DNA of 64,000 bases. Origin: Margaritispora aquatica. Lineage: Eukaryota > Ascomycota > Leotiomycetes > Helotiales > Discinellaceae. The stretch spans positions 64,411-128,410 of the forward strand of contig VJWN01000008.1 in NCBI GenBank assembly GCA_007644065.1, given 5' to 3'. Both the position numbers and the translations under genes were made by a program. The notes below the pieces were generated by a model. It did no database searches. It was not told the origin of the DNA and saw only the letters and a list, made by a program, of their open reading frames with translations. Position 1 is the stretch's first letter, and the number at the start of each line of letters is the position of its first letter. Positions 58,767-64,000 of the stretch are shown here, piece after piece.

Positions 58767-60542
58767 TCAGCCTTTGAAATTCTTTGCCTTGTTCTCAGTA
58801 TCACGAATCTCATCCTCTAAGGCGTGCTGCTCGTCCTCCATCTGCATCAGTAACTTCAAATTGCGGACCCTATCCTGAACTCTCTTCGCCTTCTCCTTCA
58901 TGACTCTCAGCTTCTCGTCGGCGAACGTATCGTTATCAGCGTGGATATTCACTTGAGCTTCATTTGTAGTGGCTAGAGCGGCTGCATTGACATTGTGGTT
59001 CTGGCGGTGGGGTTCTTTGTTCGGCTGTAGTGTTTGCATGTTGGTATCAGGTGTCTGCTGTCCAAGGCTTAGACGGCGTTGAACTTGTGGTGAACTGCGT
59101 ACCTCAGACTTCGAGCCAGGCAGCTGTATGAGTGGCAAAGGAGTCCATGGGCGTTCTTTTGGAGATACAGGGAGTGATTTATTCTTCTTTGCATGCCCCT
59201 TGCTTTGAGGAGCTGGATCGGCGACACGCTTTTTGGCTTGAGAAGTAGATGGACCAACCTTAGAAGGGCCACGTCTCCTTTGAACGTTCTTGGATGTAGG
59301 GTCTGTGTCAGGGTCATTGGCTTTCATTCCTTTATTGATTGCCTACGAATCATAGTTAGCCTGAAGTGTGCATAGCTGTGAGTTACGATTAATCTCACCT
59401 GAATTTTATGGTAAACAGTTTCACGCTGCTCTTCATCCAGTTCGTCAAACAAACTCTTCAGCATAGGATCACTGTCAATGGCTTTTTGTCCAGGACCTTG
59501 AGTCTCATTCGGGCCGATCGTCATGGCTTCTTGGCGAAGCAGACTCTTATTCATGGTCTGGATATCCTCGAATGCTGCTCGGCGCTCATCTTCCTCAAAG
59601 AGATCCCAAGCGAATGTTGATAGGGGAGGTGGGTATTCATGCGGGAATGGAATCATTTTTCTCTCTTTGATAGATTCTGGATTGTGTTAGTTGGGATTTT
59701 GTAGGCATTATACTACAGATATAAATACCTTTCGAGCGGCAATAGAAGTCAACTTTGATGAAAGACGATTGATCTGGCACGTGGGTTGGTATATATTCAA
59801 CATCAGATTGTATTTCGCTCATTGCTCCACTGTAAAGACTGGAGAGGTTAGCGTTAATGTGCCAAATGGAGATACATATTAACCCACTTAACACCCAAAG
59901 TAATCCCTTTCTTGGAACTTTGATCATTGACTTTGGTTACATTGCTAATTTGCCGTGCCTCCAACGCATCCTGCTCGCTCTTCGAAACACTTGGGATTCT
60001 CGGGTAAGAATTGAATTTGAGAATTCGCTCGATTCGGACACGAATTCTACCAACATCAGAAGGTCGAATGCCAGCTATGTTTGTTGTATCTTTGCCAATC
60101 ATATCTGGAATGAAAGTCAGCACTAGAATTCACAATATTACATACTTTAGAGAGTTCCCATACCATTTCCAAGCTGGATGATCGACATCTTTGCATTGCT
60201 CAAAACTCTGGCTCCAATCTGATAGTTCGTTCGCCTCAAGTGCTTTGTGAGCATCGGAGACACGTCTGGCAAGTCATCAAAGGTCAAGATACCGATCGGC
60301 ATGACATCGCTACCCAGGTACACGTATGCCCTTACGCCAAGACAACCATCAATCTTGTAGCCTTTCATCAATGTGACCTCAATGACAAAGCTTTCGTTGA
60401 CTGGTGGTGAGAGATAGACTTGGCACACACCTTGTTGTGGGCGGCTATCAATAGGCAAGTACTCGTCTGGATTTGATAGATTCTTCGAGCCCTTAATTTT
60501 GATTCGGACTTTATTTTTGTTGCTGTCTTCGAAGGTAGGCAT
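58767..60542 (-). CDS. DUF7918-like protein with C-terminal coiled coil
   Basis: Predicted 516 residues from exons 60164-60542, 59888-60104, 59729-59829, 59399-59676 and 58767-59342, all closing in phase. The N-terminal part (MPTFEDSNKNKVRIKIKGSK, SNPDEYLPI, then strands ending SFVIEVTLMKGYKIDGCLGV and RAYVYLG) and the later SSFIKVDFYCRSKESIKE resemble the fungal DUF7918 domain, whose function is not known. The last exon encodes a basic, Pro/Ser-rich linker (AKKRV, GHAKKNKS) and a 50-residue helical coiled coil ending in NKAKNFKG. Nuclear localisation is plausible from the basic clusters. The family call is moderate; the exon structure is firmer. Confidence 0.6.
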
Positions 60543-61245
60543 ATTGGATAGTGTTCCAGGGGCTGCGTAGTATTTTCTTTGTAGAAACAAGAACCTAGGA
60601 CTAATATAAACGTTAGCGAGTTCGCGTAAATGTTGAGCTTTGAATAGTTCGCGTAGGGTTTGTGGAGGTAAGAGCTCACCACTCTAAGGACGTGGTAAAC
60701 GGTTGAAAATCCGATATAACCAAATTGAAAAGCTTGAGGCTAATTGTATGTCAACGCGAGCTGACAGAATTTACTCACAAAGCTTTCGAAGCACAGCACG
60801 TGGAAAATAGACAAAAATTGTTCGTCCTTGTACCATGATCCAGTGATGAAGGATGAAAGGCAACTTACCTAATTTTGTGAAGTGAGTACAACGAGCAGCG
60901 TTGCACAGCTTTTGATCAAGGAACTATCGATAGCTTGTAAGATCTGGTGAACAAGTACCGCGAAGTCAAGAGCAATCAAAAGAGTAGCCCAGGTTTGCTA
61001 CAAGTTGTTGCAGGAGGTGAAAGACGAAAATGTTGTCTTCGAAATGTTTGGTTAGGTAGCTCGAGCAGAACGCAAAAGAGTTGGGGGGCGATTAATGCAA
61101 GCCGTAAGCGAGTTACATGACATAATTCTGGCTACTTGCGATCGCTGATCATCACTTGTCCAAGGTACCTACCTTAGGGAGGTATGCAGAACAGAGATAA
61201 CCGAGCAGGGGAACTATTAAGGTCGAAGAAATAAACGAGATGTAC

Positions 61246-61281
61246 ACTAAAGAGTGTAGCATCACTAAAGAGTGTAGCATC
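61246..61281. repeat. perfect 18-bp tandem duplication
   Basis: ACTAAAGAGTGTAGCATC occurs twice without a gap, in a non-coding stretch. Confidence 0.85.
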
Positions 61282-62141
61282 AATCACATCATCCAATCTT
61301 TATCTTCTTTTTTATCACCTCATCTACATCTGCTCCTCTTTTTCTACTCCTTGCTACATAAGTACCTTCGAAACAGAAATACCATCACTGTTTTTACCCT
61401 AGACCACATTACAAGAACGAGCCTCAACAGTTTTGCTGCTCTGAACAATACCGCAATACCGTAATGGCCTGGCTAGCTTCCCATAGTTCGATTACCGCCT
61501 CGCCTGAATAGATTCAGAGCAACAATAAAAAGAACCTGGATACACTGTTCAAGCAGCAGAAGAGCAATGTCGAAATCCTAGTCTTACTACCGCCTCTGTC
61601 TCGTCATTCTGCGACCTTCGGTTACAAGTTAAGCGCGTTCGCTAGACTGCCACTACAAACCCATCACAATACAATACACCACGCCAATCTGCAGCCAAAT
61701 CACAGCCGGTTAGCAGCCACTTCGCAGCCAAATCGAACCAAAGCACAATTTTACCTCGACAATCTACATCAACCCACAAGAAATACATTCATATCCTCAC
61801 GACATCACAATAAAAAGAGATCTCACATCACAATGCAGATCAGATCAGATTAGACAGGAAGCTTCAATAGGTACTTTATTCACACCATACCATCCCACCT
61901 CACCTAGCATAGCATAGATAGCATATCAACAACCTCACATGCTAGCTTCTCCTCCAAGGTATCGTTCCCCTCCCCTCTCTGCCCTCTCCCTTCTCCCGTT
62001 CCACCTCTTCAATCTCACACCTCACCAACCTATGCAGAAAAAGAACCCTACTAATCTATAATACAAGAAACTCAACTCAACCCAACCCAACCACTGGCAA
62101 CACAACACAAAGCAACTCAAACCAGTCCAAGCCAGTCCAAA

Positions 62142-62166
62142 CCAGTCCAGTCCAGTCCAGTCCAGC
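62142..62166. repeat. CCAGT microsatellite
   Basis: About five consecutive CCAGT units, the last changed to CCAGC, with further CCAGTCCAA copies just upstream from 62122. Confidence 0.8.
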
Positions 62167-62839
62167 CCAGTCTGGTGCAGCGCAATCCGATCCGATTCCC
62201 ACAACGAAATCCAAACCAAAGCATCGAAAATGCCCAGCAGAAAAAAAAGCCACACATCGTGCAAAGAACAGCAAGAACAAGAACACCACCAAGAACAAAG
62301 CACCAAAAAAATGCAACAGAGAGGAAAACGAAAAGAAATTACAACCATGACTACAACAACCACAACCACCAAAAGAAAAACAAAGACAAAAACAAGACAA
62401 AACAAACAGCTCGCTAAAATCCCATGCTGATTTGCTCGCACGCACGCTCGCAATGTACTATGCACATCTATGTAGTTAAGTATGTATGTATGCCTCGCAA
62501 AAAACTCAATGCATCCTCAACCGCTGATTCGAATTGAAGTGAAGTACTAGACATTACTACTGACAGGAGGCCCCTCTACTCACTCTGCTTTATCGTCCCC
62601 AAAGCGTGAGGTTGAGTTGCTCTAATATTCACAATGCAACCCGTTTACACCACCTGTGATCGACTCCCTTTCCTTCGACTTCACTGTCTCGGACCCACCA
62701 GCACCCACAGCCATCCACCACCATCTCCATCCACCAACCTCATCTTGGAGCGTGTCGCTTGCCCTCATATATCACGGGATAGAAAATCTATCTACACTAC
62801 ATCAATCGTACAAAGCGTATCGAGCTTGGTGCTCCATCC

Positions 62840-64000
62840 TCAATCGTCTTCCAGGTTAATCGGCTTGGCCTTGCTACCCGTTGGACTGGGCGGGCTTATC
62901 ACTACATCGACTGGACTCATGGGACCTCCCTCACCTTGCCCAAGCGTAGGAGTGTCTGTTTCTTCCGCGAGCACACTCTCACCGACCGGGCCTTCGCCTT
63001 CAGCAGGCGCCTCAGAGATACTGCTAGCCTTCTCCCTTCTCCGACGTCTCGCCTTCCGCTCTTCCTCTGCATTATCTCTCCGTCTTGCCCTACGCATGCT
63101 GTCTCTTCGCTCTGCAGCATCGGCATCGTCAGCGCCGTCTGTGCCTCTCATACCTTGTAGAAGAAGAGCGGCACGCTCTGCAATATCATCCTCGGAGGTT
63201 TCTTTGATAGGGTTGGTCATTTCAGGACTCATGAGTCCTTCTGAGCTCATCACGGATTCAGGACTCATGAGAGCGACCTCTACTTCAGGGATCTCGTCTG
63301 CATCAGGAATTTGTTGTCCAGATGCAACACGAACTTGGTGCTTATTCTGCAATCGTGCTCTCCTCCTACGGTCTCGCTGGTCTCGTGCTTGCGGTGCAGC
63401 AGCTCGTAATTTCTCCAATAAGGAATCCATAGCTCCGGTTGATACAGGTGAAGGTGGCGCACTTCCATCCGCAGCAGCACCAACTTTAAGCTGAGCGTGC
63501 TTGCGCTTCATCGAAGCCTCATTACGCTTATGCACAATCTCGAGAGCAACATTCTTATCCTTCGACTTCTTCCACTCGGTGACGAAGTTGGCCAGTTTGA
63601 CAAAGAAGTCACGACGAGCATTTTCATCACTTGGATCTTCTCCAAAGAATCCCATGATTGCCTCGAAGGAACGGCTCATATCTTCCAGATATAGTTGCAT
63701 CTGCTCAGCCTTCCTTCTGGCATCCTTCATTGACCTCAAGACTATTTGACTGACACGATCTTGAGGATGGAATTTCTTGGGATCGCTCAAGTTTCCGGTA
63801 TCAAGCGACATTTGAACGTTCTTGATATTATCAATGTAACGTTTCGCATCCTGTTGAAGTTGTTCCACATTGAGCTTTTGCACCGTAATGACGCCAGCAA
63901 GATCCTCAGTGAATCCTTCCCACTCTGGATATTGTGTGCGGACAATGCGTTCAACAACATCGGCAAAGGTGGACTCATTCTTGTCATCCTTAACCATGCC
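62840..64000 (-). CDS. sepA: formin (SepA/Bni1 type), C-terminal part; 5' end beyond window
   Basis: C-terminal 386 or so residues of a formin, which nucleates actin filaments for polar growth and septation. The visible part begins inside the FH2 domain (YPEWEGFTEDLAGVITVQKL, IKNVQMSLDTGNLSDPKKF, RSMKDARRKAEQMQLYLED, FFGEDPSDENARRDFFVKL). The FH2 end (EWKKSKDKN) is followed by a diaphanous autoregulatory-like motif, MDSLLEKLRAAAP, with basic RDRRRRARLQNK. The tail has MSPE repeats, a run of Arg/Glu-rich helix and an acidic end (NLEDD). No introns are seen in this portion. The FH1, DID and GTPase-binding regions lie outside. Confidence 0.93.
   Translation of the reverse strand, partial: GMVKDDKNESTFADVVERIVRTQYPEWEGFTEDLAGVITVQKLNVEQLQQDAKRYIDNIKNVQMSLDTGNLSDPKKFHPQDRVSQIVLRSMKDARRKAEQMQLYLEDMSRSFEAIMGFFGEDPSDENARRDFFVKLANFVTEWKKSKDKNVALEIVHKRNEASMKRKHAQLKVGAAADGSAPPSPVSTGAMDSLLEKLRAAAPQARDQRDRRRRARLQNKHQVRVASGQQIPDADEIPEVEVALMSPESVMSSEGLMSPEMTNPIKETSEDDIAERAALLLQGMRGTDGADDADAAERRDSMRRARRRDNAEEERKARRRRREKASSISEAPAEGEGPVGESVLAEETDTPTLGQGEGGPMSPVDVVISPPSPTGSKAKPINLEDD

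Larger units (their letters stand above)
60543..62839. other. intergenic, 2.3 kb, C/A-rich on the + strand
   Basis: Upstream of the DUF7918-like gene and downstream of the formin. From about 61240 to 62430 the + strand is strikingly C- and A-rich. It contains an 18-bp tandem duplication (61246-61281), a CCAGT microsatellite (62142-62166) and an AAGGTACCTACCTTAGGGAGGT motif near 61162. The open stretches within it (62022-62465 minus, 62175-62430 plus) are compositional artefacts. Confidence 0.45.

Noticed and set aside
62022..62465. Hydrophobic Phe/Cys/Leu-rich minus-strand frame and Lys/Asn/Gln-rich plus-strand frames
   Set aside because: They arise from the C/A-rich repeats of the region; composition, not protein-like motifs, explains them.
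1..64000. CRISPR arrays, transposons with terminal repeats, viral remnants
   Set aside because: No spaced repeat array, transposase or reverse transcriptase motif was seen on either strand.

Overview
The window is nuclear DNA of a filamentous ascomycete. The evidence is intron-bearing genes with short introns (mostly 46-80 bp, GT...CTAAC/CTGAC...AG), together with families typical of such fungi: an SAT4/PTH11-like rhodopsin-domain membrane protein, an RTA1-like protein, a Zn2Cys6 regulator, 2EXR-domain proteins, a berberine-bridge-type FAD oxidase and a formin of the SepA/Bni1 type. The gene mix, especially several 2EXR genes, suggests Leotiomycetes (Helotiales-like), but that is inference. 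Exon models were built by hand from splice sites and reading-phase closure. Wherever full exon coordinates are given, the exon lengths sum to a whole number of codons.

Layout. 1-14 kb is conserved housekeeping territory: a partial ADGF/ADA2-type adenosine deaminase (-), a GH3 beta-N-acetylglucosaminidase fused to two GNAT-like units (+), a rhodopsin-domain membrane protein (+), CDC123 (-), CWC21 (+), an enoyl-CoA hydratase/isomerase (-), PET100 (+) and a TACO1/YebC protein (-). The last two are convergent neighbours and both relate to cytochrome c oxidase. 14.3-20.5 kb is a 2055-residue HEATR5/Laa1-type protein. 21-35.4 kb is gene-poor accessory DNA. It holds four 2EXR-domain genes, an aquaglyceroporin, a Cys-rich single-span surface protein, an alpha/beta hydrolase, and two diverged tandem copies of an unidentified gene, the second broken by a nonsense codon and a frameshift.

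35.6-41.5 kb carries a Zn2Cys6 regulator, a divergent RTA1-like membrane protein and a secreted FAD oxidase. Both promoter regions contain a CGG-N11-CCG palindrome of the Gal4 type, so the three may form a small regulon. 42-48.5 kb has an Hsp30-type small heat-shock protein with a plausible heat-shock element, the U2 spliceosomal RNA gene (-), Vps62 and a secreted DUF6345-like protein with a possible His/Cys dyad. 49.7-60.5 kb has an emopamil-binding-type protein, a sugar transporter split into 20 exons (two of 9 and 11 nt), a DUF2264-type (GH154-like) enzyme and a DUF7918-like protein. After a long C/A-rich intergenic stretch, the window ends in the C-terminal part of a formin (-).

The observations that best repay checking are the regulator/RTA1/FAD-oxidase module with its matching palindromes, the microexon-rich transporter, the 2EXR cluster with its decaying tandem pair, and an octamer TCACATGA that occurs seven times, each time between genes.
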